The notes below the pieces were generated by a model. That model was not told the origin of the DNA. It saw nothing but the letters and a program-made list of their open reading frames with translations, and made no database searches. This document shows, piece by piece, positions 46,501 through 61,000 of a stretch of DNA of 64,000 nt. Position 1 is the first letter of the stretch, and each line of letters opens with the position of its first letter. The stretch comes from Lucifuga dentata (Eukaryota; Chordata; Actinopteri; Ophidiiformes; Bythitidae), in the NCBI GenBank assembly GCA_014773175.1, contig VXCM01000143.1:140415-204414 (forward strand). Reading direction: 5' to 3'. The translations under genes and the position numbers were made by a program.

Positions 46501-49500
46501 GCAAAGGGAAACTCAACCTGTAACACTGAAACACTTGGTGGAAGTGTTTGTTGAATGCTCTTTGTTATTATTTATTTTTCTTACACCTACAGTACATCAC
46601 ACTGAAATATTTTATTCTTATTTGCAACGATGTTTGACAGGAGAACTTTTCAGTGACCAGAAGACAAAATGTCTTCTATCGTCTCCTCTAGTCTCCTTAT
46701 TCTGACATTCAACAATCAAACACAAAACAGTGAGAGATGATGCAGAAATGTCAGTTCTTCCACTGACAGAGGGCTTTTTGGCAAGACAGTACAATACAGT
46801 ATTGTTGCATTTTGAAAAAATGAACCCCATGTTGTCAAATGAAAAAAAAAATCACTGTTGTTTTCTCTACCTTGCACGTAACTGGAGGCAACAAGTTTGT
46901 TTTGACTTTGGTTGGAATTGGTTCTTGACAGCAAGATGGACCCATTTTTATTTGACATTGGTTTTCACACAGGGTTGCTCAAAATTACTGAGAAGTATAA
47001 TTTTCCGCTTGTGTGAGCTAGTCTTGTGTGTTTTCATGCCTTTGATCCAATGTATCCTGGGATAAGCTCCAGTGCATTTGACCCTGAATATGATTTGGCA
47101 CGTAAGGCAATGAATAACGAGTGAATGGATGAATGAATGGCAGCATACTACAAACATTTCTCATCCTACAGTTGAGGGCTCAGCGGAGCCAGAATTTTGT
47201 CCAGCTGGTACCTTCTCCTCAGTGCCAGGTCTAACCAGTGAGGCTGGTTGTCAGCCATGCACTGCAGGTTTCTACTGTGGAGGAGCAGGTCTTAGGACTC
47301 CCACTGGACCCTGCAGTCTAGGTCAGTCAATCTACTGCTTTGTTTTGTTGTACTCCCACATATGCATGAGTCGCTGCAATAAAGTTTCTGGTTATTACGT
47401 GTTCAGTATGTCTGATTGTTTCACCTCCAACCTAACATCTTTCCAATCCTTTATCCTGATTGACCTATGGAACAATGTTTTACCAGTGAAATTGCTGCCT
47501 GTTGGAAGGCACCCTACTGTTATATTATGAATCTTGTCACTGAAACAGGATACTGGTGCCCACCTGGGCAGACTGTGGCAACAGCTCTGCTATGTCCCCC
47601 TGGCCATTTCTGTCCTGAGGGCAGTGCAGTGCCAGAGCCTTGTCCACCAGGAACCTACCAGGACAGAGAGAAACGGGGAGCCTGCACTATCTGTGAAGCA
47701 GGTAGGAGCCCTCTTCACTCTTTTTTACCTTCTAAGCACAAGCAAACCATTTTTTTTTTTTTAATGCTGTTAGTCTTGTGCCATTTCTGTTTCGCTGAGC
47801 AGGGTGCAATGAAAACAGTCAAGCAAGCCAGCAAGTATTTCTACTAAAATTGATGGCTTGTTTAGCGTGTTCCATTTATTATTTAAGACATTGTAACTTT
47901 GTTGAGAGAAGTTGTCTCGACGTATAAGTGATAGTATTCAGTTTCCCATTTAACATTACTTCAGCTCATTTTTCTTACAGGTAAAAATTGCTAAGGTATT
48001 GCTAACGTATTGGGAGAAATATAGACTAAAATATATCTATTTCTCTTCTGTCAAGGTTACTACTGTGATATGAGACTGAGTCTAGCCAATGGCTCTTCAC
48101 TAAGACCCTGCCCTGCAGGACATTACTGTCCTGCAGGAACAGCCTTGCCTAACCAACACCCCTGCCCCATGGGCTACTACAACCCGAGTCAACTCACAGC
48201 TAGTCTAGCAGGCTGCCTGCCATGTCCTCCTGGACAGTATTGTCCTTCTTTAGGACTGGCAGTGCCAGCAGGTGAGAACACAAAACTCTTCTCTTCTCTT
48301 CTCTTCTCTTCTCTTCTCTTCTCTTCTCTTCTCTTCTCTTCTCTTCTCTTCTCAAAACATTCATTTGTACAATTTATGCCTGATTAGGCAATGGATGCAT
48401 ATAAAATGAGGAATGAAATAGATTACCCAGTACTCAGTACTGTCTCTTTACACAAAAAACCTCTAATCTCTTGAATGACCTAACAAGCTCTAAAAAATTT
48501 GCTTCATTACAATTAGTTAAATTATTGAAATGGAATGAGATTCAAAGGATGTTATACTGTATCAATTTTAGACATTTAAATCTTGATATGGTGGTCAAAG
48601 TGATAACAGAATTAGCTTAAATGTCTAGTTTTTGTATATAAGCATGTAGACCTATAGCTGTGTCTACATTACTGTGTGATAATGTGTTGTAATATTCCTC
48701 TACCTGTAGGACCTTGCCAGGCTGGTTACTGGTGCAGGGAGGGAGCATTCTCTCCCAGCCCACTGGATGAACTCTCAGGTTCCCTCTGTCCGCCTGGTCA
48801 ATATTGTCCCTCAGGTTACAGGCTTTTTATTTCTTAATAAGCAATAAGCCACCAGCAGCTGGTTCAGTGCTGCTATACTTCAGATGCCTGAAATGTATCA
48901 CATTGCGGGGGGNGGGGGGGGGGGACCTAATGCTGATACAGCTTGTTTCATTAACATGTTACCTTATTATTTTCTAGGATTTTACAATGTTTTATTCATC
49001 CTAATTACCATTCTATATCTATTTGTCTTATAATTTTTGATACCTGTCCTGCAGTTTAAATATCACTTGCTGTTTGTGTTGGCTCTACAGGTACCACAGC
49101 TCCTGTGGCCTGCCCTGAGGGGAGCTGGTCAAATAGCTCTGGCTTACGTAGTCAGGAGGACTGCAAAACTTGTCTTGGGGGATTTTATTGTGACTCTGCT
49201 GGCCTCACTGTTCCTAGTGGACCCTGCAGTGGAGGGTAAATTAGCATGTACTCTTATTATTGTATAGGAATAATTCATGAGGATGTTTCCTCTTTCCATA
49301 TACACATATATATATATACGTATATATATATATATATAGATATATATATATATATAGTTGTATTTCATATTTTCGTGCTGTGATGTTTCTTATTCAGGTA
49401 CTACTGTGTACAGGGAGCTATCACATCCACTCCTAATGATGGAATTACTGGTGGACCCTGTCCTGAGGGTTATTACTGTCCAGAGGGAACTGTTCAACCT

Positions 49501-52500
49501 ATTCCATGTGATCCTGGGACATATGTAGCTGTTACACATGCTACTCAGTGTGAGTCCTGTGTCCCAGGCTGGTACTGTGTGTCTGGCTCTCTGTACCTGT
49601 GTCCTGCAGGTTAGTGTTTTACTGTGTTGTATGCCGTTGAAACTATTGTCAACTGTATGGTTGTAAATTAGGATAATACATCCAAAAGGAAGCATTTGTG
49701 ATTTTCTTTTTCGTGTTTGTTTTTTGGCCTGCAGGTTTTTACTGTCCTGAGGGAACTGGGTATGATGTCAGAGGGTGTCCAGAGGGCACTTATGGCCCTG
49801 ACCCTGGCTACTGGTCTGTATCTCAATGCAGGCTATGTGATGGTGGCCATTATTGCTCTTCCACAAACAGCACAGACGTCACTGGACCATGTCAGGAAGG
49901 ATATTATTGCTCACACGGAAACATTTCTCCACAACCCCTCTCATGGGCTACAGGTAAACAAGCATATTTAACAAGGATATTCAGGAAATGCAGGGACAGA
50001 ACATTTCATTCTGCTTTTCTTAATGTGTTTGAAAAAAATGGGATTGCCAGTTTGTAGCCTTATAATGACCTGAGTCAGTGATTCTCTGACAGTATGTGCT
50101 ATGACTCTCTCTTCAGGAGAGGGAGGACCTTGTCCTGCCGGTCATTACTGCCCCCAAGCCACCATCCATCCTCTGCCCTGTCCACGTGGAACATTTTCTA
50201 ATCTCACCAAATTAGTTTCCCAGGTAGCATTGACTCTACATTGTAATCACGTCTCCTCTCTTCTATCAAGAGTGAAGACTGATACTCAGTTTTTGATTGG
50301 AATTGTGCATTAATTCAAGATATTTATTTTAAATTCAAGATATCTATTACCACCAGACGTCAGGCTAGATCACTCCTATATATGTTTTTCTCTAGCATGG
50401 CAGCTAATCAATATGTTATCCCAAATCAATGTTGTAATGAGGCATCTGTCTCTTTCTCTTTCCCTTGTCCTCTCTCCTCTTTGTCTGTCTCATTTTCCCT
50501 GTCAGGATGATTGCCAGCTATGTCTCCCTGGTTTCTATTGTGATGCTGTGGGGCTTACAGCACCATCAGGAGAATGTTGGGATGGTTTCTTCTGCCTGAG
50601 GGGTGCAGAGCGTCCTAACCCTCCCGTAAGAGATAGTCGTGGAGGAACATGCCCAAAAGGTGATCAGACCTTTCAGCATAATTTAGACATCTTTATAACA
50701 TTTTCAAAACAAAATAAATTGAGAAAATGTGTGAAGACTGACAACAGAAAAGGCTAACAAAAATGTAATCAGGATGCCATTGCTTTGCCAGGAAATAGCA
50801 GTGAAAAGCAATACTATGCATGGCTTTGTAGGAAATATAAAGAAGCAGGAATTGAGAAGCATATACAGTAATTAAGAACAAAATTTACATAAACCCAGTT
50901 TCTGCTCACTGTAAAGTAAGTAAATAAAACATTCTTTCAAGTTGATAGGGCTAAACAATAAGCAGCTGTTCTGTTGACACTGGAAATCGAACCCTATTCC
51001 TTGTGGATTGTATATGCCTATACATCTGTGCTTGAGTGTGTGCCTTTTTCCTGATTCCTGTCTTCACACAACCAGGTTATTACTGTTCTGAGGGTTCTGT
51101 GGCTCCACAAGAGTGTCCCTGGGGAACCATCAGTACAGAAGAGGGCCAAGCCAGCTGCAGCCCCTGTCCCCAGGGGTAAACCCACTTATTAACTACACAC
51201 ATTCATTCTTTATAATAAACATAAGCACACATGCATATATAAACATGATGGATTATGTACTGTATGTACATACACATACACTCTGCTGTGATTATCAAAT
51301 TCTGTGCTTACATGAGTAAATGATATCTCTCTTGCTCTTTCTGTTTTTGCCACTCTTTACACCCCCNCACACACACACACACACACACCCAGACAGCATT
51401 ACATTCATGCTCCATTGGCACCTCTACCACCAGCAGCCAAAAAGTTAATTATCCCTCCTTGTTTGTCTTGATAGCTTTTATTGTACTGGCAGTAGTAATG
51501 GCTCTCTGTCAGAAGTTCGTGAATGTCCAGTGGGTCATTACTGCCCAGCTGGGACGTGGTCCAAAAACCAGTATCCGTGTCCACTTGGCTCCATCAACCC
51601 TCACACACGGATGACTGAAGCCCAAGACTGCCTGCCCTGCCCTCCAGGTCATACACTATTTGTTGCTAATAGTTATGTGTTTCCTTTAATGTGTTTCCTT
51701 GACAGGAAATGATCATTAAGCACTATATTAACAAAACAAGTAAATGTCAAAAAGGCAAAATGGTTATGATGAAACTTTCAGAAACTCATCAATCTTATAT
51801 CATTAGATACATCACACATCTTATGGAAGCAACAAAAAGAAATAAACCCTCAAAATGGGATTCACACAATTTATAGCACTTGTTCTTTAAACTGTTCCAT
51901 TACATCCAATTTCACTCTTATCTCCTCTTAAAATAGGCACTTTCTGTGCGACCCCTGGAAAGGGTGTTGTGTCAGGCCAATGTGATGCTGGGTACTACTG
52001 CATCTCTGGGGCTTGGTCACCCACTCCAGAGGATGATGGAATGACAGGTGACAGGTGTCCTGAAGGTCACTACTGTCCCCAGGGCTCCTCAGCACCACTG
52101 CCATGTCCCTTAGGACATTACAGCAACAAAACCAGGAACAGTCAGCTCTCTGACTGCTTGCCTTGTCCTCCCGGTTGGTACTGTACTAATTTAGTACACA
52201 CCTTTACAAGAACCATATGTTGCATACATGTTTAATCCTGTGTTTTCAGAGAGGATAAAGATTCTATTACATGTCTTGATTTATTAAGGAATCTTCTTTT
52301 AGGACAATATGCATTATCGTATGCTTATCTGTGTCTGTTCTCATTCTGTTTTGTAGGGTTCCTGTGTGTCATCAGAGGGCTCTCTCTCCCTTCTCATGTC
52401 TGCCCACCTGGTTCCTACTGTCCAGGAAGAAAAAACAGCAGCCTACCAGCTTCTTTACCCTGCACACCAGGAAACATGTGCCCACCTGGCTCTGATAGAC

Positions 52501-54979
52501 AAGTGCCCTGCTTGCCAGGGACATATCAGGAGTTACATGGGCAGGTATACACACGTTATATTCATAAAGGCAAGGTGTAACTGCATTAATATGCAATTCT
52601 GCCCCAGTTGGCTCAGAGTCAATCTGCTACTGCCCTATATACTGCAAAATATGGTTTGGTTTACTGGATTGAAACATGTATTTTATTCAGAAAGTCTTTC
52701 TCAAACCATTGGTTTCAGGCTGAGAGCCTGCGTTTGCAAAAGAAAATGTCACATTAACTTATGGCTCTACTGTTTGGAAAGAGATATTCCTCAGCATGGT
52801 CATCTCTTCCAACATCTGTGTGTATACATTTGATAGTTTAACTTTTTTTTCCAAAACAAACAGTTTTAATGAAGAACTGTAGACAATAGCTTTGGATTTA
52901 GTTCTGTTTGAGAAAGTTTATGTATGTCATTTGATCCTTCACAGGCAGAGTGTGTTAAATGTCCAGCAGGATTTTACTGTGCTGGCTCAGTGGATGCCAA
53001 CACTGGGCATGTGTCTGGGACTCACTCACCCACACTTTGTCCTAAAGGACACTATTGCTCACCAGGTAGCACTTAAAAGACAAATTTACAATATTAACCG
53101 TTAATTAACTGTTAATGTGTTGTACATGTGAACAGGTCGTATATTTGAATATTAGAATATTAGCCATTTTGATTTCTGTGTACTCCTGATGAAGTTGCTG
53201 TTACTGGCTTTCTAATTATTCAAATAACCATCATAGCAACATAATCAAGATAAGGGTGGTCTACACACACTGTTCCGTGATGTTTAGTCCTGCACCATCT
53301 GTAGGTATTAAATGTTATTTATCTACAGGCACACAGTCTGGTGTAGCATTCCCATGCCCAGCTGGCACCTTCAGTGGGCAGATGGGGTTGTCCAATAAGT
53401 CGGGTTGTGAGGTCTGTTCTCCTGGGAGATATTGCAGTTCCTCTGGACTGGTTGCTCCCGCTGGGGTCTGCTCCTCTGGGTAAACACATGCAAACTGAGC
53501 ACATATTTCGTAATGTTTACAGACAGATTGTGAACAATATAACATCCTATTTCTGTTTAATTTTGTTCTTGTTTGTCCTTAATTAAACCTCCCTTATGGT
53601 CTGTCTCTCCCTCTGTCTTTCTCATCTTTCACTCCTAATACATCTCTCCATGTCTTTTCTTTCCTCATCATCTCTCTGCCCCTAGTTACCTGTGTATCCA
53701 GGGGTCTGTTTCTGCTCAGCCAGAGGAAGGCCAGACAGGAGGCCGTTGTTCTGCAGGATCCTACTGCCCCCGTGGTACCACTTATATGGTTCCCTGCCCT
53801 GCAGGCACCTTCAGCTCCACAGATGGTGACATAATACTCTGATAACATACATACAGTACCCTATACACTGTTGTTGACATTTGGATATAATCGGAAGAAA
53901 GAATGTGAGAGAATGTGAGAATTTGAAAGAATTTCCTTCCCTCACTCAGTAGAAAACAATTACTGAAAATAGATGTAGTAAAAACAATATTTTTTTAATG
54001 TATTTTTTGGATCAGACATAGCAATTGTATCTTTTGTGTTGCAGGTGCAGTGTCGATAGAAGTGTGTCAGCCCTGCTTGCATGGCCACTACTGTGCCAAG
54101 GTTGGTCTCTCCTCCCCGTCTGGACCCTGCAACCCAGGCTTCTACTGTGTAGAGGGATCCAGAACTGCTACACCTTGGGGGAATATCACAGGTAACAAGC
54201 TTTTTTTTTCCTTGCCCTTTACGTGATATCAGTGGATCCATAAAAACTTGTATATTTGGTAACAGTATTTGTAATATGCAGACCCAGTCAAATCTGCAAT
54301 GAGATCAGTAAGTACTGTGATGTACTGTACAGCCATTTTCTCCCACTCTGCTTGTGGTTTATTTTTTACATTTTCTTCTCTTTTGATTTGATATTATTGG
54401 CAAGGTCTCCATAATACAATTACCAATGCCATTATCATTTGGTATTTTGTCTAAGAAATGCAAAAACACTCACAATAAAGTATCTATTGTCTCAGTTACA
54501 GGAAATTTTACAGCTTTATCCCCACTCCCTGGTAATTCAACCAGTTCCATGAGTCAGTTCCATGGTGATGTGTGTCCTGCAGGCCACTATTGTCCTATAG
54601 GCAGTCCTAAGCCAAGCCCCTGTCCTCCAGGTACCAAAACCAGAAGCTGAAAGAGTGCTCTGACAGAGGAATTCTTTTGTCTAGAAATTAATTAAATTGG
54701 CAGGTATCATGAACCCATATAAAGGAAGTATTTTATCTGAAAGAGCTGCATTTTTGACCTCTTACTTTTTGTTTTTTACATTGCTTCCAAGGGTAGTGTA
54801 CAGGGTTATAAATCCTCAGAGGTACAGTATAAGGTCTGAATGTATATATGGAACTTTAGAGGAGGTTGTAAAACCTAATGGGAGCTTAGTAAAACTGTCA
54901 TAATGCTCAGCTACCCACCTAATTGTTTAATGTGCCAGCTATGTGGACACGCATGACACTGTAATGTCATACTATTTCC

Positions 54980-55036
<57 letters not shown>

Positions 55037-58000
55037 TGTGTGGTGAGGGAGAGGGGGGGAGAGAGAGAGAGAGAGTGGCAAGATAGCGAAGGTTTGAAGG
55101 TTATTTTTGCTTGCATAATAATTTGTCTTCTTCCAGGCACTTTCCTGGGGAGGTCTGGTGCTGAATCTGAGGCTGACTGTGAAGTTTGTTACCCGGGTTC
55201 TTACTGCCCCTCATGGGCTCAGACCTCTGCCAACCTCCTCTGTCCCTCTGGTTGGTTCTGTCCACCAGGATCAGTATCTGGAAATCAGCCAGGTACAGTA
55301 CACACAATCAGGGATCGGATCAAGTTTGACAGTGGCGGTCTTTGCACTTTTTTCCTTTTCAACAGTACACTGCCTACTGAAAGACATCCTCAATCCTATT
55401 TGCTGTATATCAAGAATAGAGTTTGCTAATATGAGCTTGAAATGGCCCAGAACCTATGATTAGTCTCAGCTCTTTGCTGTCAGAGTCAGGCACCTGTTGC
55501 TGAGCTTGCTTTCTCTTGCCTCCCAAAGGATTTCCCTTCAGGACAAATGCTACCAGCAGTCATTCTCTTCCACATCACTTTGTTGCCATGGCACCATATT
55601 GGACATGGTGATGTGTGGCATCCAGGCATACAATTATAGATCATGGCAATCCACATATACTGAAAAGGAAAAATGCCATTCTGTGTTTTACATGCTGCAA
55701 ACTTGTGTTTTTTGCTCGTTTTTTATTGTACAAAAGGAGGCTCCAGATGAGAGTTTGACCTTTGCTTGATTGTTTATCTGACTCTTGTTAATCTGACTGG
55801 ATTGCAGGATTCCAGTGCCCACCTGGACATGCCTGCCCACATGGTAGTGCTGAGCCAGCCATCTGTGGCCCTGGTACTTTCCAGTCTTTATCTGGACAGT
55901 CCATTTGTAACACTTGCCCACCAGGTAATTAGAAAACAAACACACCAGCACATTCATACTGCACACACACCCAAAAGTAAAGATGAAATGAAGCTTATTG
56001 AACTAAGAGTTTGACAGAGACACACCATCTTGCCGGTGCAGGTTTCTACTGCTTTGAGGGTTCATCTGTGCCATCTTCCTGTCCAATGGGCAATATTAGT
56101 CCATTAGCTGGTAGGACGTCTTTGAGTGACTGCTCCCCTTGCCCATCTGGCTTCTTCTGTAACAGCAGTGCTCTGACAGAGCCCTCTGGATCATGCAGCC
56201 CAGGTCTGATAATCAACTATCATCACATGAAAAGATATCAAGGAATTTCCCATCAGTATCATGGATCACTTATCCCACATTTTCAGCGTAGAGATGTATG
56301 ACCAGATTGTCTTTTATAGGTCATTACTGTTTACTGGGAGCCACCGAGCCATCTCCTGTCTCTCAGCCTTATGGAGATGTTTGTCCAACGGGACACTTCT
56401 GTCTTGAGGGAAGTGGTGCACCCAAACCGTGCCCTGTCGGTACCTTCCTCCCAGAGACTGGAGCATCCTCCCTGTCTCGTTGTCATCCCTGTCCCCCAGG
56501 GAAATACTGTCTCATCCCTGGAGCCTCACAGCCCACAGGTAAGGAATTACACCAGTTTTGTAACTAGTCAGAAAGACTGTCCTGCATTGCTTCATATGTG
56601 TAGAATATCTATCAATTCCTCAGCAATTGTTAAATATATAATCATTCCATGTACAACCATTTTATAATACCTATTGTATCCCTGTGTTAGGTCTGTGTTT
56701 TGCAGGATTCTTCTGTTCTGAAGGTGCAGATAGCCCCACACCACAGGCCAACTCTTCTTTGTTCAGCTGTCTTCATGAAATACTGGAGGTTTATATCACA
56801 AAGCCAGGCGCTGGCTACTGGATGCACAATCTGTCCTGCTTCAGTATCAATGATTCTGGTAAAATATGAGTTTCTTCAACATTGTAATAGTACAATAAAA
56901 TGCTTCCTTTGAAAGGGTAGTACATCACTTTCTTCAATTCATCCGGAGACTAGACCTAACATATCTTGATAAATTTCCCCCAAAGTAGCAGCTTTTCAGT
57001 TTGACCTTCCCCTAAAGTATTATATCATTAATCACCGCTTTACTATGCTATGTTATAAAAATGATTTTTTCCCCCTGACATTCAAAATTGTTAAATCAGC
57101 ACATACAGAAAAAAAGAGCAGCTGATCTTTGGTTTTCTGTTTGTGAGACAGGGATATTTACTTGGACATTTTTCATGCTGTATCTGCCATATCCTATTAC
57201 AGGGAGAGAAGCTAGCTGGATGGATGTGGTAAAGATGCCACAGGCAGATTCAGACCATATTGTGACTCACTTACCACCATGTCTCATGAGTCCAAAGTAT
57301 CCATGTACAACCTACAGAGGAGACATCTGCCCCAGGGGTGAGTAAATCTTTTATGTGATGTTGTTCATTCCCCTAAAGACACACACACACACACACACAC
57401 AACACACACACAGGTAATCCCACTTACTGCATTTGCGGTGACATATGACTGATTTCATGTCATCTTGTTTTTATCTTGACTTTGTTTTTCAAAATAATAA
57501 TGACTGTTATTCGGCCAAGAGAGACAAACTAAAGAATAAATTCCTAATTCATCATTAATGGTTGGCTTTATAAGCAAGTCAAGAATAACAGAAAAGGCTT
57601 TGTTAAATACACCATATTATGAAATTATTTTAATGGTGCAGTATGTCTGTGAAGGCAACAAAACATAGATTTCCTGGAGTGTAGTCCCTGGTTGCTGTCA
57701 AAATGTACTTCATCCAACAGGTCTACGTGAATCCTGAAGGTTGAAACGCCCTTGTTTGAAGACCTGAAAGCCTGAAATGTCTCTTGATGGGCTGGAGGTT
57801 GACAGGCGATACTGGGGCACATAAAACAGGAGCAGATTTATGTTTTGTAGCAGATTGATGATTGGCTCTGGTAACCTTTAGAAAAAACTGGTGCGTTACC
57901 TGTAAGTGGAGGTGGCCTAATATAATGGTTTAGGGATATAATGTTGAAGGACAACGTTGAAGGACTGAGAAAAACCCCCTATCTGTGTAAATAAGACCTG

Positions 58001-61000
58001 ATTGTACTTTTTGCTCTAGCTGAATTTGACTTATTTTGGTGATATTTTGGGTATTTTCCAGGTTTCTATTGTCCCCTGGGTTCTGCCTACCCCCAGCCAT
58101 GTGAAGCTGGCTCTTACTGTAATCAGATTGGTCTAGATGCCCCAGCAGGACCCTGTGCTGCAGGTTACTACTGCCCTAGAGGCTCCTCAAACCCTCATGC
58201 TACTCCTTGCCCTACAGGACACTACTGCCCCATGGGAACCCCTGTTCCTCTGCCCTGCCCTCTTGGAACTATCAAAAGTAAGATGCTTATCTTCATCATG
58301 TGTTCCCATTCATAGTTTGATTTTTGTCAGCATTATAGAGCACAGCAGTGTTGTCGAAAGAAAATTACGTGCTGCTTGTGTCTTTCTTTGAAAAGAAAAA
58401 TAATTCATGTCACGTCATTTCAAGTCAGTTATAATGCCTTTCCCTTTTCTGGTTTGGAATAATGGCGAATGAGTAATCAACACAATACTGAACAGAGAAG
58501 TACAACACCTAATCCTTTTTGTAGCTCCCACTGTTGGTTTTTCACATTGAAGGCATGTCTATTTTGCTGTTCAGTGAGGCATAATAATATGAAACCTTCC
58601 ACTGAGCCCTTGTCTGTCTCCTGTGGGCGCCTATGAATAATTTCAATCAAAAAGTAGTTTAGTCATGTAATTGTATTCTTGTCTCGTGGCGGACAACTAG
58701 AATCCTATTAAAATGTGCTGTTGCTCTTTTGTATGGTTGTGAATTAAAAAGCAGTGAGGGAATAGTATGGTATGGTATAGGTATGCATTTTGCATTGAAT
58801 TAACATTGCTACTTATAATGGATAGGTCAAATGTCAAAAAAAACTTAAGAAATTTGAAAATATATCCATGTATGAATTAATTTTTCATATTTTATATTAA
58901 ATCCTATCAGACTCCCTTGGTGGATCTACGGTTGAGGCCTGCCAGCTGTGCCCTGCAGGTCACTACTGCCAGCAGAGAGGCATAGCTGAGCCAAGTGGCC
59001 AGTGTGCTGAAGGCTACTATTGTCCTGAGGGACAGAGCTCTGAGAGACCACAACAACATGTCTGTCCAGTTGGACATCATTGTGAAAAGGTCAATCATAT
59101 GTGTCTTTTAAGCAATTTATATTCTGTCAGTCATCATTGCTGAGTATTCCATGTGATATATTCAGTCTTCATGCTCAACAGTACTTCGTTTTTTTTCATG
59201 ACCAGGGCTTTGCTGCATATTGCATGCCACCTGATGTTTTCTTCCTGATTCCTTGATCATCTCTGCCTTCATCTTGTTTTGTATTTGTCTCATTCTCCAC
59301 TTTTATTGTTATACTGATATTATGCCTGATGATGCACGTTATTTCCTGGACATAAAGTCTAATAAAAGCTAATGTAATGGTTGCTTCAGGGGAGTGTCAG
59401 ACAGACAGGCTGCCTCCCAGGCAGTTACCAGCCCAGAGAAGGCCAGAGCATCTGTGAGACATGTCCTGCTGGTTTCTACTGCCAAGATCAGGGTGAGAAT
59501 GATGAGACACTTGCTGACAGATCAGTTTGTAACCGTTAGATCATAGGGAGTTTTCTGAAGTGAAAATAAATAATTGTTTTCTTTTTTTTTAAATTCCATC
59601 CATATATTAGGAATGATTTATCCAGTTCACTGTGAGAAAGGATTTTATTGTCCAAGTGGATCAGCAAATCACCATCCCTGTCCAGCAGGGACCTATGGAA
59701 ACATGTCCGGATTGGTTGGGGAATGGCAATGTTTGTTGTGTGATCCTGGGATGTACTGTAAAGGAACAGGTACAGTGCAATCCTTTGACCCTCATCATGT
59801 CATTGATACGTACAGTAATTTCCATAGATAAATATTTTGCAGACAGCTGAAATTTGCCTATAGATTATGAGGTGTAGCAGAAACTATTATGTGTAAATTA
59901 TTATTTGGGTGATAAATGTCTCGTCTGAATGATATTCCTTTAAAGGCAGGACCATTCCTAATGGTGCATGCACTGAAGGGTTTGTCTGTGTTGGAGGAGC
60001 CTCTGAACCTTCGCCATCAGACACCCTGACTGGGTTCCCGTGCCCTCCTGGCTTCTACTGCCCTATGGGGACTTCTGTACCAAAACCTTGCCCAAAAGGA
60101 ACTTTCAGGTACATATTCTGCAATAACCATAATGACCTTTAGAATTACAAGCTAGCTGTGTCTCTAAAAGTTACTTAAATGCCTGTACCTGTGCTGCTGG
60201 GACATGAGTAACAATTGTTGTCTATGTAGCTATTAGTAATGTTTCAGTTTTTATTGAGGTCTGTTCCAATTTATTCAACATTATAGTGTGGTAAAATGGT
60301 GAATAGCTAAAATGGGGTTATATCTTATGCCTTTTATATCTTATGGCAGTGAGCAGAGCAGACTTGTGGATGAGTCTCAGTGTCGTAGCTGCAGTTCTGG
60401 CTTCTACTGTTCAGAGACAGGCCTCTCTGAAGTCTCTGGACCCTGCCTGCCAGGTAAAAAGTACTGAAAGTTCAGTTATGATACTATGAAACATTTTTAC
60501 ACTTAATGTCCTGGCGCCTTACATGGTATTTACTTTATTGTAGGTTTCTACTGTTTAGAGGGATCTCAGAGTGCTACTCCAATGTCAGGCACATCTGGAG
60601 GTGTTTGTCCAGAAGGCCACTTTTGTGCAAAGGGCAGCAGTGTTCCCTCACCATGTCCAGCTGGCTCATACCTGAATGAGACTGGAGGAAAAGGAAATGA
60701 TGACTGCAAACCATGCCCTTATGGTAAACAAGCTATATATCAATGTAAAAATGCAGTGTGTGCACTTCACTAATTTTCTCTTGCCAAACTTGCCACTTTC
60801 CTCACATAAACAGAAAAATCTTAAGCTGTTCCCACTGTTTCAATGTTTATCGCAGGCTCGTTCCAGGAGTCATCAGGCCAGAAGGAGTGTAATCCATGTC
60901 CCCCTGGATTCCACTGCCAAGCCCCCAGTCTCAGCCCCACTAGGGGGAGCTCCACTGGTCTCTCCAGCCCTCTGCCCTGCCCACCTGGATACATCTGTCC

